Of a DNA stretch of 64,000 nucleotides, positions 43,409 to 52,557 are shown piece after piece. Every line of letters begins with the position of its first letter. Position 1 is the stretch's first letter. This DNA comes from Haloterrigena alkaliphila. GTDB lineage: Archaea; Halobacteriota; Halobacteria; Halobacteriales; Natrialbaceae. The notes under the pieces were generated by a model that did not search any database, was not told the origin of the DNA, and worked only from the letters and a program-made list of their open reading frames with translations. The stretch spans positions 124,001 through 188,000 of the forward strand of contig NZ_CP084319.1 in assembly GCF_017352155.2 (NCBI RefSeq), given 5' to 3'. A program made the translations under genes and the position numbers.

Positions 43409-45274
43409 TCAGTCGTGGCGATCCTCGAACTCGCGGCGCTCGTCGGCAATCTGGTCAGCGAGTTCCTCGTCGTCCGGGAGCGGCCCGTAATCGAACTCCG
43501 CGGGCTCACCACGGGTCTCGCGGCGGTTCTCACGAATTTCTTCGGTCGCGGCCTCGTCGACGGTGCCGTCTTCGAGGACGACGCCGTACTCCTCGCGGGC
43601 GGCATCGGCCGAGATGAGCCCCTGCCGGACCTCTTCAGCGACGAGTTCCGGGTCGCGTTCGAGGGGGTCGCCCAGTCCGCCGCCGCCGGCGGTCCGGAAG
43701 ACGAGCTTGTCGCCGGCCGAGACGGCGACGTTCTCGACCTTGGAAGGGAGTTCCTCCTCGGTGCCGTCCGTACGGATGAGCTTCTTCTCGCTGGTCTGGG
43801 CGTGTTTCCCGCCGTCGACGCCCCACGGGTAGGTGTGTGCCCGGTCGTCCTGAAACGTGATCGCGCCGTCTTCCTCGAAGGTGTAGACCTTCGTGATTCC
43901 GTGGCCGCCGCGGAATTGTCCGGCGCCGCCAGTATCGGTTCGCGTACTGTACTCGTCGATGGTAAGCGGATAGTAGGCCTCCTGATACTCGGCAGGGACA
44001 GTCCGGAACAGCGGCCACCAGGAGTGGCCGTCGAGGCCGTCACCGCCCGGTCGGGCGGGGATGCCGCCGTAGAGGATCTCGAGCATCTGGAAGTCGTTGC
44101 CCTCGGAGTCAGTACCGGCGTAGACCAAGTTTGGCGAGGTGCCGTAGCTGCCGGCGACGCTGAAGTCGTCGATGAGCTTCGAGAACGTCGCCTGCAGAAC
44201 GTCGAACTGTCGGGCCATCAGGGGCAGCCGGTTACCCAGGGCGGCCGGGAACTCCGGCTGAACGACGGTCCCTTCGGGCAGGTTGACCTCGAAGAGGTCG
44301 TAGTACCCGTCGTTGAACGTCAGCAGCGGGTCGAAGGCCATGATGAGGAAGACCCCGGTGAACATCTTGAACATCTTCTCGTTCAGGAGGAAGTTCACCG
44401 TGCCGGGGACCTGATCGTCGGTCCCCTCCCAGTCGAGGTGGACGGTGTCGCCCTCGCGGTAGATCTCGAGGTGGAGCTTGATGGGGCCGTTGCCCATCCC
44501 GTCGTCGTCGACGTAGTCCTCGAAGGTGTAGCGTTCGCCCTCGGGAACGAACTCGCGGATGAGGTCGATCATCCCGTCGCGAGTGCGGTCGAGAATGGCG
44601 TCACAGCCCTCGAGGTAGGTCTCCTTCCCGAACCGCTCACAGAGTTCCTGGACGCGGGATTCGGCGACGGCCGTGCCGGCTGCGAGCGCCTTGATGTCCG
44701 CCTCGGCGTGTTCGGGGAGCCGCGTGTTGTGCGCGAACGTCTCGAGGAGTTCGCTGTCGAACTCGCCGCCCTTGTAGAGTTTGACCGGCGGGAGTCGCAT
44801 CCCCTCTTCGAAGATGGTCGCCGCCTGGACGGGCATGCTGCCGGGGGTCTTCCCCCCGACGTCCATCAGGTTGCCCCACTGGCTGCCGAAGCCGACGAGG
44901 TCGCCCTCGTAGAAGATCGGCCGAAGCAACAGCATGTCCGGCGTGTGCGAGACCGCGCCGGCACACATGTAGGGATCGTTGGTCGCGATGACGTCGCCCT
45001 CGTTCAGTTCGTCCCAGCCGAAGGGAGCGTTCTCGATGATCGTGTCGATGGCGCTGCCGAACTGGCCCATGACCATCCGTCCCTGCGGGTCGGCGATCAG
45101 CGGGAACTGATCGGACTGTTCCCTGATGACCGGGCTGATCGCCGTCGTCTCGAGGACGCGGTCCATTTCGTGGCGCGTGTTCGAGAGCGTGTTCTCGATG
45201 ATGTCGAGGGTCGTCGCGTCGATGTCGTGATCCCCGACGAAATCGGGGGTAGCGTCGGCTGTGTGCTGGCTCAT
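43409..45274 (-). CDS. hyuB: Hydantoinase/oxoprolinase subunit B
   Basis: A 621-residue HyuB-family protein with DIIENTLSNTRHEMDRVLET at the N-terminus, DVIATNDPYMCAGAVSHTPD, LHLDWEGTDDQVPGTVNF and ARPGGDGLDGHSWWP. It ends with FRTAGGGGLGDPLERDPELV. It is shorter than the B subunit of the carboxylase-like operon and lacks that protein's extra segments. The start overlaps the hyuA stop by four bases. With HyuA it should hydrolyse a cyclic amide such as 5-oxoproline, hydantoin or N-methylhydantoin at the cost of ATP. Confidence 0.92.
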   Translation of the reverse strand: MSQHTADATPDFVGDHDIDATTLDIIENTLSNTRHEMDRVLETTAISPVIREQSDQFPLIADPQGRMVMGQFGSAIDTIIENAPFGWDELNEGDVIATNDPYMCAGAVSHTPDMLLLRPIFYEGDLVGFGSQWGNLMDVGGKTPGSMPVQAATIFEEGMRLPPVKLYKGGEFDSELLETFAHNTRLPEHAEADIKALAAGTAVAESRVQELCERFGKETYLEGCDAILDRTRDGMIDLIREFVPEGERYTFEDYVDDDGMGNGPIKLHLEIYREGDTVHLDWEGTDDQVPGTVNFLLNEKMFKMFTGVFLIMAFDPLLTFNDGYYDLFEVNLPEGTVVQPEFPAALGNRLPLMARQFDVLQATFSKLIDDFSVAGSYGTSPNLVYAGTDSEGNDFQMLEILYGGIPARPGGDGLDGHSWWPLFRTVPAEYQEAYYPLTIDEYSTRTDTGGAGQFRGGHGITKVYTFEEDGAITFQDDRAHTYPWGVDGGKHAQTSEKKLIRTDGTEEELPSKVENVAVSAGDKLVFRTAGGGGLGDPLERDPELVAEEVRQGLISADAAREEYGVVLEDGTVDEAATEEIRENRRETRGEPAEFDYGPLPDDEELADQIADERREFEDRHD

Positions 45275-47334
45275 TGTGAATCGCCTCGCGTTATCTCGAG
45301 GTTCGCGTACCGATCGACCGTGGCCGTGTGATCGGGCTGGACGACGACCGTCGAGTCGTCGTCGGTGACGATCGCCGGGCCGGCGATGGCGTTGCCTGGA
45401 CGCAACAGCGTTCGGTCGTAGATCGGCGTCTCGTGGTAGCTGTCGTCGAAGAAGACCTCCTGCGTGCCGACCTCGGCCTCGCTCGGATCCTCTCCGCCGA
45501 CCTCGCGCTCCTCGAGCGTGACGCCCTGGATCGTGCCCTTACCGATGACGCGGAGGTTCGCGATCTCCAGCGGGGCGTCGAGCGAGAAGCCGAAGCGCTG
45601 CTCGTGGCGCGCCTCGAAGTCGTCTTTGATCTCCGCAATTCCCTCGTCGGTCCGGAGGTTCGAAACATCGATCGGGATCGACATCTGGACGTCCTGACGG
45701 TAGTACCGGCAGTCGGCGTAGTACTCGAAGGCGTGGTTCTCCTCGCCCACGCCCTCGGAGACGAGCCAGTCGGTCGCCTCCTGCTTCAGTTCCTGATACG
45801 CGTCGTACACCGCTGCCCCGTCGACGTCCTGGTCCGTCTTCAGGTACGTCTCGGAGAACTCGTTTTGGACGTCGCTAGTCAGGAAGCCGAAGGCGCTCAT
45901 GACTCCCGGTCCCGGTGGGACGATCAGCGGGTAGGCGTCCATCACGTCCGCCAGCGCGTTGGCGTGCATCGGACCGGCACCGCCGAAGGCGACGAGTCCG
46001 AAGTCCCGCGGGTCGTAGCCGCGCTCGACGGAGACGACCCGAAGCGCACCGTACATGTTCTCGTTGACGATATCGAGGATCGCCTGTGCGGCCTCCTCGA
46101 CGGAACTGTCGCGCTCGTCCGCGACCGTTTGAATCGCGTCTCGAGCCGCGTCGCGGTCGAGGTCCATCGTCCCGCCGAGCTGGACGTTCGACGGAATCCG
46201 CCCGAGAACGACGTTCGCGTCGGTTACGGTAGGCTCCTCACCACCCTGCCCGTAACAGGCCGGTCCCGGATCCGCACCGGCGCTCTCGGGTCCGACCTGA
46301 AGCGATCCCGACAACTGGACGCGAGCGATGGAGCCACCGCCAGCACCGACCGTGTTCACGTCGACAGCTCGGGACTTGAACTCCCGATAACCGACTTTCG
46401 TCTGCCGCGTCGTCTCGGGCTTGCCGTCCTCGACCAGCGAGACGTCCGTCGAGGTGCCGCCCATGTCCAGGGTGAGCACGTCGGGAACGCCCTTCTTTTC
46501 GGCGATGGTCGCCGCGCCGACGACGCCGCCGGACGGCCCCGATAGGGCGAGTTCCACCGGCCGGTGTTTCGCGGCGTCGGAACTCATCAGTCCGCCGTCC
46601 GAGCGTACGACGTTCATTTTCGCGGTCGAGCCGGCGTCCTCGAGCGAGTCGTCGAGATCCTCGAGGTAGTCGATGACCTGCGGCCGGGCGTAGTCGTTAA
46701 TGACCGTCGTCAGCGTCCGCTCGTACTCGCCGTACTCCGGAACGATCTCTGCGGAGATCGATACCGGAAGGTCTGGACACTCGTCCTGAATGATGTCCCG
46801 GACCTCTCGCTCGTGAGTCGGGTTCAGATACGAGTTCAGGAGAGCGACGGTCAGCGACTCGACGCCCGAATCGGCGAGTTCCCGGACCGCCGCTCGGACC
46901 TCGGCCTCGTCGATCGGCTCCTGTTCGGCCCCCTCCGGCGAACCGATCCGGCCGCTGACGCTCCGCGTGTCTACGAGGTCCGCCAGCGGCGCCGGCTTCT
47001 CCATGTCCATCCAGCCGTAGAGCGGACCCGGCGTCCACGCACGTGCCAAGTGTAAGATGTCCTCGTGACCCTCGCTGGTGATCAGTCCCACTCGGGACCC
47101 CGTCTCCTCGAGCAACATGTTCGTCACTACTGTCGTTCCGTGGAACAGCAGGTTCAGGTCGCTGACGGTCGTTCCGGCCTTTTCGACGGCCTCTTCGACC
47201 CCGTCGATGACCCCCTCCGACGGGTTCGACGGTGTCGAGAGTACCTTGTCGGTCGTGAGTTCGTGGGTGTCCTCGTCGAAGACGATGACGTCGGTGAACG
47301 TCCCACCCACGTCCACTCCTAGGTTGTGTGGCAT
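45271..47334 (-). CDS. hyuA: Hydantoinase/oxoprolinase subunit A
   Basis: A 687-residue ATPase subunit with NLGVDVGGTFTDVIVFDEDT, LLFHGTTVVTNMLLEETGS, TVINDYARPQVIDYL and LDMGGTSTDVSLVEDG. NTVGAGGGSIARV, GPESAGADPGPACYGQGGEE and VAFGGAGPMHANALAD follow. ATG at 47334 is chosen because the family begins there; another ATG in frame at 47355 is possible. A minus-strand TATA (GTATATAAATG, 47398-47408) lies upstream. This A subunit is of the classical type and has no small zinc partner, so it is functionally distinct from the two A subunits at 26.7-32.2 kb. Confidence 0.92.
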   Translation of the reverse strand: MPHNLGVDVGGTFTDVIVFDEDTHELTTDKVLSTPSNPSEGVIDGVEEAVEKAGTTVSDLNLLFHGTTVVTNMLLEETGSRVGLITSEGHEDILHLARAWTPGPLYGWMDMEKPAPLADLVDTRSVSGRIGSPEGAEQEPIDEAEVRAAVRELADSGVESLTVALLNSYLNPTHEREVRDIIQDECPDLPVSISAEIVPEYGEYERTLTTVINDYARPQVIDYLEDLDDSLEDAGSTAKMNVVRSDGGLMSSDAAKHRPVELALSGPSGGVVGAATIAEKKGVPDVLTLDMGGTSTDVSLVEDGKPETTRQTKVGYREFKSRAVDVNTVGAGGGSIARVQLSGSLQVGPESAGADPGPACYGQGGEEPTVTDANVVLGRIPSNVQLGGTMDLDRDAARDAIQTVADERDSSVEEAAQAILDIVNENMYGALRVVSVERGYDPRDFGLVAFGGAGPMHANALADVMDAYPLIVPPGPGVMSAFGFLTSDVQNEFSETYLKTDQDVDGAAVYDAYQELKQEATDWLVSEGVGEENHAFEYYADCRYYRQDVQMSIPIDVSNLRTDEGIAEIKDDFEARHEQRFGFSLDAPLEIANLRVIGKGTIQGVTLEEREVGGEDPSEAEVGTQEVFFDDSYHETPIYDRTLLRPGNAIAGPAIVTDDDSTVVVQPDHTATVDRYANLEITRGDSQ

Positions 47335-47397
47335 ATGGTATCGTACGGGTACCATGACCGGAGCAGTTCGAGTAAGCGTTCTCCCAACCAGTGGTGG

Positions 47398-47408
47398 TCA
47401 TTTATATA
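47398..47408 (-). promoter_or_regulatory. TATA box of the hyuAB-isochorismatase operon
   Basis: On the minus strand GGTATATAAATGACC places a TATA box about 50-70 bases before the two possible hyuA start codons. Confidence 0.5.
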
Positions 47409-47621
47409 CCGGTCGCTCGCAGTTCGGTCAGACCCCATCGGTGACTCGTTCCGTCGCCGTCGACCTCGGTTTCTCTAAACGACGGTCTCGTTGCGCTGGT
47501 CAAGCGCTCGAACGAATCGAAATATACTCTAACGCGTTTTAGCGGCGGGGTCTCACGAACACGTATGCGTGCGGACTCGAGTCCGCATTCGGCTGGCTCG
47601 AGTCGACTACTACCGATGGAG

Positions 47622-47629
47622 TATATAAA
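47622..47629 (+). promoter_or_regulatory. TATA box of the CoA-transferase operon
   Basis: TATATAAA lies 56-63 bases before ATG 47685 and just downstream of an in-frame ATG at 47616. That earlier codon would therefore not be transcribed, which decides the start. Confidence 0.6.
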
Positions 47630-47684
47630 CAGCCAACACTGGGTGGAACAACTGTCTTTCGTCGCGGGGCTGTGGGTCAGGGAA

Positions 47685-48902
47685 ATGACGGCACGAGAAC
47701 GAACCGGTCCCCTCGACGGGCTCCGGGTCATCGACATGTCCGGGATGATAAGCGGCGCCTTCGCGACGACGATGATGGGCGATTTCGGCGCCGACGTCGT
47801 CATGGTCGAACATCCCGAGACCGGTGACCCGATCCGCGAGTGGCCCCAGAAGACCGAGGAGGGCGAATCGCTGGCCTGGAAGTCACTGGGCCGCAACAAG
47901 CGGTGTATCACGCTCGATCTCGGTTCCGAACGCGGACGCGAGATCGCCCTCCTGTTGATCGAGGACGCCGACGTCGTCTTCGAGAACTTCCGTCCGGGAA
48001 CGATGGAGCGGTGGGGACTCGGTCCCGACGACGTCCACGCGGTCAACGAGGAGGCGATCATGGTCCGGCTCTCGGGCTACGGCCAGACGGGCCCGAAGTC
48101 CCAGAAACCTGGATTCGGAACCATCGCGGAAGGCATCTCCGGGTGGGCTCACGCGAACGGCTTCCCCGACAGCGAACCGTTATTGCCCCCGATCAGCCTC
48201 GCGGACTTGACGGCAGCCCAGTTCGCGATGCAGGCCACCATGATGGCAATCTTCGAGCGTGACGTCGGCCGCGGCGGGAGCGGCGAGGGACAGGTGATCG
48301 ACGTCTCTCTCATCGAACCGCTCTGGCGGCTGTTCTTCGGCGAAGTCGAGGCCTATGATCGGATGGGACACGTCCGCGAACGGACCGGCAACCAGCACCC
48401 GAGTACCGCCCCGCGGAACATCTACGAGACCGCCGACGGCTACATGACGATGTCCGCGTCGAATCAGAAGATCTTCGAACGCGTCGCCGAAGCCATCGAC
48501 AAGCCCGAACTCATCGAAGACCCTCGCTTCGAGGACAACGAATCCCGCGTCGACAACAACGAACCCCTCAACGCGGCGATCGAGGAGTGGACGAAACAGC
48601 GGACGACCGAAGAGGCAACCGAAATCCTCGAGGCCCACGACGCCATTGTCGGCCCGGTCTACGATATGGCCGATATCTTCGCGGACGAGCAGTTCCAAGC
48701 GCGTGATAGCATCATCGAGGTCGAGGATCCGGATATCGGATCGATCAAGACCTTCGCACCCATCCCGAAGTTCTCTCGAACGCCCGGCGAGGTGGAGTTC
48801 CTCGGACCCGGACACGGCGAACACAACGCGGACGTCTATCAGGGCGAACTCGGAATGACCGACGAAGAGTACGCGGAACTGGAGGAGGAGGGGATCATAT
48901 AG
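47685..48902 (+). CDS. CaiB/BaiF family (class III) CoA-transferase
   Basis: A 405-residue class III CoA-transferase, which moves CoA between carboxylic acids. GPLDGLRVIDMSGMISGAFA, MGDFGADVVMVEHPETGDP, SLGRNKRCITLDLGSERGRE and the region VVFENFRPGTMERWGLG are typical. The nucleophilic Asp is expected in the segment corresponding to SLADLTAAQFA. It lies divergent from hyuAB and is followed immediately, with no gap, by the LeuA-like gene, so the two probably act on one carbon skeleton. The acid used cannot be predicted. Confidence 0.92.
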   Translation: MTARERTGPLDGLRVIDMSGMISGAFATTMMGDFGADVVMVEHPETGDPIREWPQKTEEGESLAWKSLGRNKRCITLDLGSERGREIALLLIEDADVVFENFRPGTMERWGLGPDDVHAVNEEAIMVRLSGYGQTGPKSQKPGFGTIAEGISGWAHANGFPDSEPLLPPISLADLTAAQFAMQATMMAIFERDVGRGGSGEGQVIDVSLIEPLWRLFFGEVEAYDRMGHVRERTGNQHPSTAPRNIYETADGYMTMSASNQKIFERVAEAIDKPELIEDPRFEDNESRVDNNEPLNAAIEEWTKQRTTEEATEILEAHDAIVGPVYDMADIFADEQFQARDSIIEVEDPDIGSIKTFAPIPKFSRTPGEVEFLGPGHGEHNADVYQGELGMTDEEYAELEEEGII

Positions 48903-49994
48903 ATGCAGCTTACTGACGTGACACTCCGAGAGGGCGATCAGATGCCGGGACGTGAGTACACCGCCGATCAGAAGATCGACAGCGTCCGGGCGCTCGACGA
49001 CCTCGGCGTACCGTTCATCCAACCCGCCTTCCCCGCGACGGGCGAGAAGGATCAGACTGTCGTCTCTGAACTGAGCGGGACGACCGACGCGAAGATCGTG
49101 GCACTGGCCCGCGCCCTCGAGCGGGATATCGATGCGGCGGTCGACGCAGGCGCTGATGTCGTCGAGACGTTCGTCTCGGTTTCCGACAGACACCTCGAAC
49201 ATCTCCTCAGCGCCTCCCGGGAGGAGATGCTAACGATGCTGACCGAAGCGGTCGATTACATCGACGAACGGGGTGCCACGCCCCACGTCACGCTCGCAGA
49301 CGCCTTCCGGACGGATCACGAGGACCTTGTCGAGGTATTCGAAACGATCCCCAAAGTCCCGTTCGTCACCCTCGCGGACTCCGTCGGCGCCCGGACGCCG
49401 GCGACCGTTAGATCGTCGCTCGATCGACTCGCCGATGACGTGGCCCTCTCCCGTGTCGGCGTTCACTTCCACGACGACATGGGCTGTGGGACGGCAAACG
49501 TTCTGGCGGCGTATCACGCCGGCGTCGCAAAGGCCGACGTGAGCGTCGCCTCTTTGGGCGAACGAGCGGGGAACAGTTCACTTGAGGAGGTCGTCGTCGC
49601 CAGCGCCGTCGATCTCGGGGACGACCTCGGCATCGAGACGGACGAACTCGTCCCCGCCTGCCGAGACTTACTCGACACGTTAAACGAGGAGTATGGCGAC
49701 CGGAAGGCAATCCTCGGCGAGGCGATCTCGGAACACGAATCGGGAATCCACACCGCAGCGATGCTGAGCGATCCCGCGACACTCGAGCCGTTCGACCCCG
49801 CGGCGTTCGGTGGTGAACGACGGCTCGTGTTCGGAAAACCGACCGGGAACGACGGCGCGCGCAAACTCCTCAAACGCGCCGGTCTCGAACCCGACGACGA
49901 GATGGTATCGTCGTTCAAAGCGACGCTGGCCGAACGCGGCCCACTGGAACTAGACGAGGCCCTCGCTCTCGCGAGCCGAGAGTTCGGTGATTGA
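48903..49994 (+). CDS. LeuA/citramalate-synthase-like DRE-TIM enzyme
   Basis: A 363-residue TIM-barrel enzyme of the DRE-TIM metallolyase family. The metal and proton-transfer motif is DVTLREGDQMPG. The His-x-His lies in VGVHFHDDMGCGTANVLAAY, the small-molecule loop is LGERAGNSSLEEVV, and a further His lies in EHESGIHTAAM. The GERAGN loop is typical of Claisen-condensing members (isopropylmalate, homocitrate and citramalate synthases) rather than HMG-CoA lyase. The regulatory C-terminal domain of LeuA is absent. It begins one base after the CoA-transferase stop. The pair could make or cleave a 2-hydroxy diacid or tri-acid, or its CoA ester. Confidence 0.85.
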   Translation: MQLTDVTLREGDQMPGREYTADQKIDSVRALDDLGVPFIQPAFPATGEKDQTVVSELSGTTDAKIVALARALERDIDAAVDAGADVVETFVSVSDRHLEHLLSASREEMLTMLTEAVDYIDERGATPHVTLADAFRTDHEDLVEVFETIPKVPFVTLADSVGARTPATVRSSLDRLADDVALSRVGVHFHDDMGCGTANVLAAYHAGVAKADVSVASLGERAGNSSLEEVVVASAVDLGDDLGIETDELVPACRDLLDTLNEEYGDRKAILGEAISEHESGIHTAAMLSDPATLEPFDPAAFGGERRLVFGKPTGNDGARKLLKRAGLEPDDEMVSSFKATLAERGPLELDEALALASREFGD

Positions 49995-50089
49995 GTCCGA
50001 TCGATCCTCGACTCGAGCCTCCATTGGTGGGTGGTACTTAGGCAAGTATTATGCGATGGGAGCAAGTACCACACGGTACGATCAGGTAG

Positions 50090-50725
50090 ATGTTCCAAGC
50101 TGAGATTCACCTTCAACAGGAGAAGTCCTGCGTACTCAGCGACTTCGCGGAGTACTTCGACACGTCGTTCGACGTCGACATCGAGGAACTTCACGACCAC
50201 CGCGTAACCTTTACCATTCGGATGGAGGAGCCTTGCGAGGAGTACATCGAGTTCTTCGAGGACGCCGAACAGGTCGACCACATCGAACGGCTCGACGAAG
50301 CAAACTACCTGATCACGAAGACGTCATGTGGGGCGTACTCCGCCGTCGACCGAAACCACGGCGTCCTTCGACGGCAGAGCCATGTCTTCGCGGACCGTCG
50401 CGTTTATACCGTTCTCTTCTTCCGCCGTGAGGATCTTCGGGCCATGATTGACGATTTCAATCAGATCGGCACCGTCACGCTCGGCAAGCTCACCGAATTC
50501 GAAGAGTCGAAATCGATGCTCACCGACCGTCAGCTCGAGGTCGTTACCTGTGCGCTCGAGGAGGGGTATTTCGAGTGGCCGCGGGGGATTAGTAGCGAAG
50601 AACTCGCCGACGAGTTGGGAATCAACCGAACGACGGCGCTCGAACATCTCCGGAAGGCCCAGTCAAAGCTCTTGACGAGCGCCATCAAGGAGAATAACCA
50701 CCTGAAGGGGCACGGTGAACCGTAG
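50090..50725 (+). CDS. Bacterio-opsin activator-type (HTH-10) regulator
   Basis: A 211-residue haloarchaeal regulator. Residues 1-150 are the variable sensor-like part (EYFDTSFDVDIEELHDHRVT F). Residues 155-205 form the HTH-10 domain: LTDRQLEVVTCALEEGYFEW PRGISSEELADELGINRTTA LEHLRKAQSKLL. It is the third gene in line with the CoA-transferase and LeuA-like genes, 95 bases downstream, and is a likely local regulator of them. Confidence 0.9.
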   Translation: MFQAEIHLQQEKSCVLSDFAEYFDTSFDVDIEELHDHRVTFTIRMEEPCEEYIEFFEDAEQVDHIERLDEANYLITKTSCGAYSAVDRNHGVLRRQSHVFADRRVYTVLFFRREDLRAMIDDFNQIGTVTLGKLTEFEESKSMLTDRQLEVVTCALEEGYFEWPRGISSEELADELGINRTTALEHLRKAQSKLLTSAIKENNHLKGHGEP

Positions 50726-50946
50726 GCGGCGGGCGGACACAAAATGATGCAATTTGGCAACTTGAAGAGAGATAGCATGTGATAGTCCCTTCTAAAAAAT
50801 AACTCGGCAACCTCTGAGGCAATCTCCGCTGCATCGACAGCGTGAAAATCCAAATGTATACCGCTACAGCCACTACTACTAGTACAGCCAGCTACCGAAC
50901 AAATAGCGCCTACAGAAACACACGAGATAAACGACCTTCTATTCAT
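50726..50946 (-). pseudogene. Truncated exported lipoprotein start
   Basis: The frame from ATG 50946 begins NRRSFISCVSVGAICSVAGC TSS, a Tat signal with a lipobox Cys at residue 21. About 30 plausible residues follow (LDFHAVDAAEIASEVAELFF). After that, composition becomes non-haloarchaeal and the frame runs into the 3' end of the HTH-10 gene on the other strand. It looks like the N-terminal stub of a lipoprotein gene. Confidence 0.5.
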
Positions 50947-51411
50947 GACAAGAAACTATCTATAACGGTTAAATTATTTGTGTATAAACCGGGTGATTCC
51001 ATAATGGTTCTCTTGGTCTAACTACACCCCGAATAGAGCAAAGAGTAGGCGTATTAGTCAATCATCATCGTCGTCCGAGAACCGTACTCGCTTCGCTCGC
51101 GTGCAGACCGGTGTTGGATTCATCCTCTCTACCGAACAATTTGAGTAGCGGCTATATGCGTCTCTACGCCGATGATAAATTGGTAGACAGAAACCTCGAG
51201 TACCCCTACCGCTGTCCACCGTCCTATTTGGCGAATCAATAGTGGGTAGAATCGGTTTTGTGGTCATTCATACTGCGTGGTAGGTGAGATTCTCTCTGGT
51301 GAACGCGAGAAACGATTTGCTATGTGCGTATGAGCAACGATGCATCTATTCATCTTGACGATGCGCTCACCGAATTCGAGGTCAATAACAATAGTTGATA
51401 ACACGGCTCCT
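50947..51411. other. Intergenic region with decayed fragments
   Basis: No family is recognised. A 22-codon frame at 51330-51398 (MSNDASIHLDDALTEFEVNN...) may be the start of a lost antitoxin-like gene. Confidence 0.4.
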
Positions 51412-51825
51412 TTATTCAGGGGTTAATTTGGGAGAAACCAGCGACATGATTTCCCATGAGAACTGCGCTGGGTTTTGTGCTTGGAACGTATGTGGTTCGT
51501 ATGTATATCCGGCGTCACCAGCGCGTTCCTGAAAATTCCTCCACCCATCGACATGCTCTTGTTCATGGTGGTGCCATCCGAAATCGGTCTCCTCATCGCT
51601 GTAATGAAACTCGAACTCAGGGCGTGCGTCCGGTGTCTCTCCCGCAAACCAGTGAACAGTCAGTGTTGCATTCTCACGTTCGATCTCCCATCGCTCTACC
51701 GCTAGGTCTGCCCGTAGTTCTGCGAACCCCTGTACGGCAGTAACTATTGGATGCCGTTCAAGCTCTTGCTGGATTGCACGAAGTGCTCGATGAGACGCTT
51801 CAGATGAATTGTATGAGTCAGCCAT
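51412..51825 (-). CDS. Unknown haloarchaeal protein, partner of the adjacent HTH gene
   Basis: A 137-residue acidic protein with many aromatic and His residues (VERWEIERENATLTVHWFAG, FHYSDEETDFGWHHHEQEHV). I know no function for it. It lies nine bases downstream of the HTH gene at 51835-52356, so the two are co-transcribed. The size and the order, regulator first, resemble a toxin-antitoxin or stress-response pair. No nuclease or transferase motif is visible. Confidence 0.65.
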   Translation of the reverse strand: MADSYNSSEASHRALRAIQQELERHPIVTAVQGFAELRADLAVERWEIERENATLTVHWFAGETPDARPEFEFHYSDEETDFGWHHHEQEHVDGWRNFQERAGDAGYTYEPHTFQAQNPAQFSWEIMSLVSPKLTPE

Positions 51826-51834
51826 TTGCCGGCG

Positions 51835-52356
51835 CTACGCGGATGTGCGAAAGTCGGTGGTGTACATTGCGTAGTTTTCGATCGCGTCCTCAAGAATTGA
51901 GAGACGATAGAGTGCGAGTTCCCAGTCACTTGCGGTTTTCTTGAGATTTCGCGTCTGCGAAGCGGTATCCGTCTCTGCAGCACGGGTACGGAGTTCGTCG
52001 GGAGAGCCCGCGTTATAGTCAGTTTCCCAGTCTTCGATTTTGGACTGTAACTCAATCTTCAAATCGATCAGCCCGTCGCGGTCATGCTCTTCGAGAAGGT
52101 CCCGAAGTGTTTGTATCCGTGTGTGAAGCGGGTCAGGGGAATAGAACGCGCCATCGTCGCGTTCTGTCTTCAGCAGTACGTTCAGGGCGACAAGTCGTTC
52201 AAGGTGGTCGCGTGCTGTATTCTCTGCGACGTGGGCCTCATCCGCGATATACGCTACCGGGCGCGGTTTAGAGACTGTAGTCGCAATTGATCGAACCCGG
52301 TCGAACGCTGTTGTGTGTTCTTTCCAGGCTTCAACACCCGGGCTCTGGTCGGTCAT
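51835..52356 (-). CDS. Winged-HTH transcriptional regulator
   Basis: A 173-residue protein counted from MTDQSPGVEAWKEHT. The HTH lies at about residues 30-75 (YIADEAHVAENTARDHLERL VALNVL). A helical dimerisation region follows (RIQTLRDLLEEHDRDGLIDL KIELQSKIEDWE). The ATG at 52356 is preferred. The longer frame to 52416 adds residues unlike haloarchaeal protein. It probably regulates itself and the downstream partner gene. Confidence 0.75.
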   Translation of the reverse strand: MTDQSPGVEAWKEHTTAFDRVRSIATTVSKPRPVAYIADEAHVAENTARDHLERLVALNVLLKTERDDGAFYSPDPLHTRIQTLRDLLEEHDRDGLIDLKIELQSKIEDWETDYNAGSPDELRTRAAETDTASQTRNLKKTASDWELALYRLSILEDAIENYAMYTTDFRTSA

Positions 52357-52557
52357 GGCTCCCCGTAATAGAGGCGGCGCAATAAATCTATCTCCAGATA
52401 ATATAATTGATACCATCTTTTCGACTGAAAAACTGAGTAAAGAACCGTAATACCAACTACTGCTAAGGATTCATGTTATGGGCACCCCCTGTACTGAGCG
52501 GCAACTACAGTTGCTTATGGAGCGTCTCGCTTAAAAGAAAGACGGAGGTTCGATTGG

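Noticed and set aside
43184-45331. Long 715-codon plus-strand frame
   Set aside because: It is the complement of hyuB. High GC third-position bias in haloarchaea creates long antisense frames.
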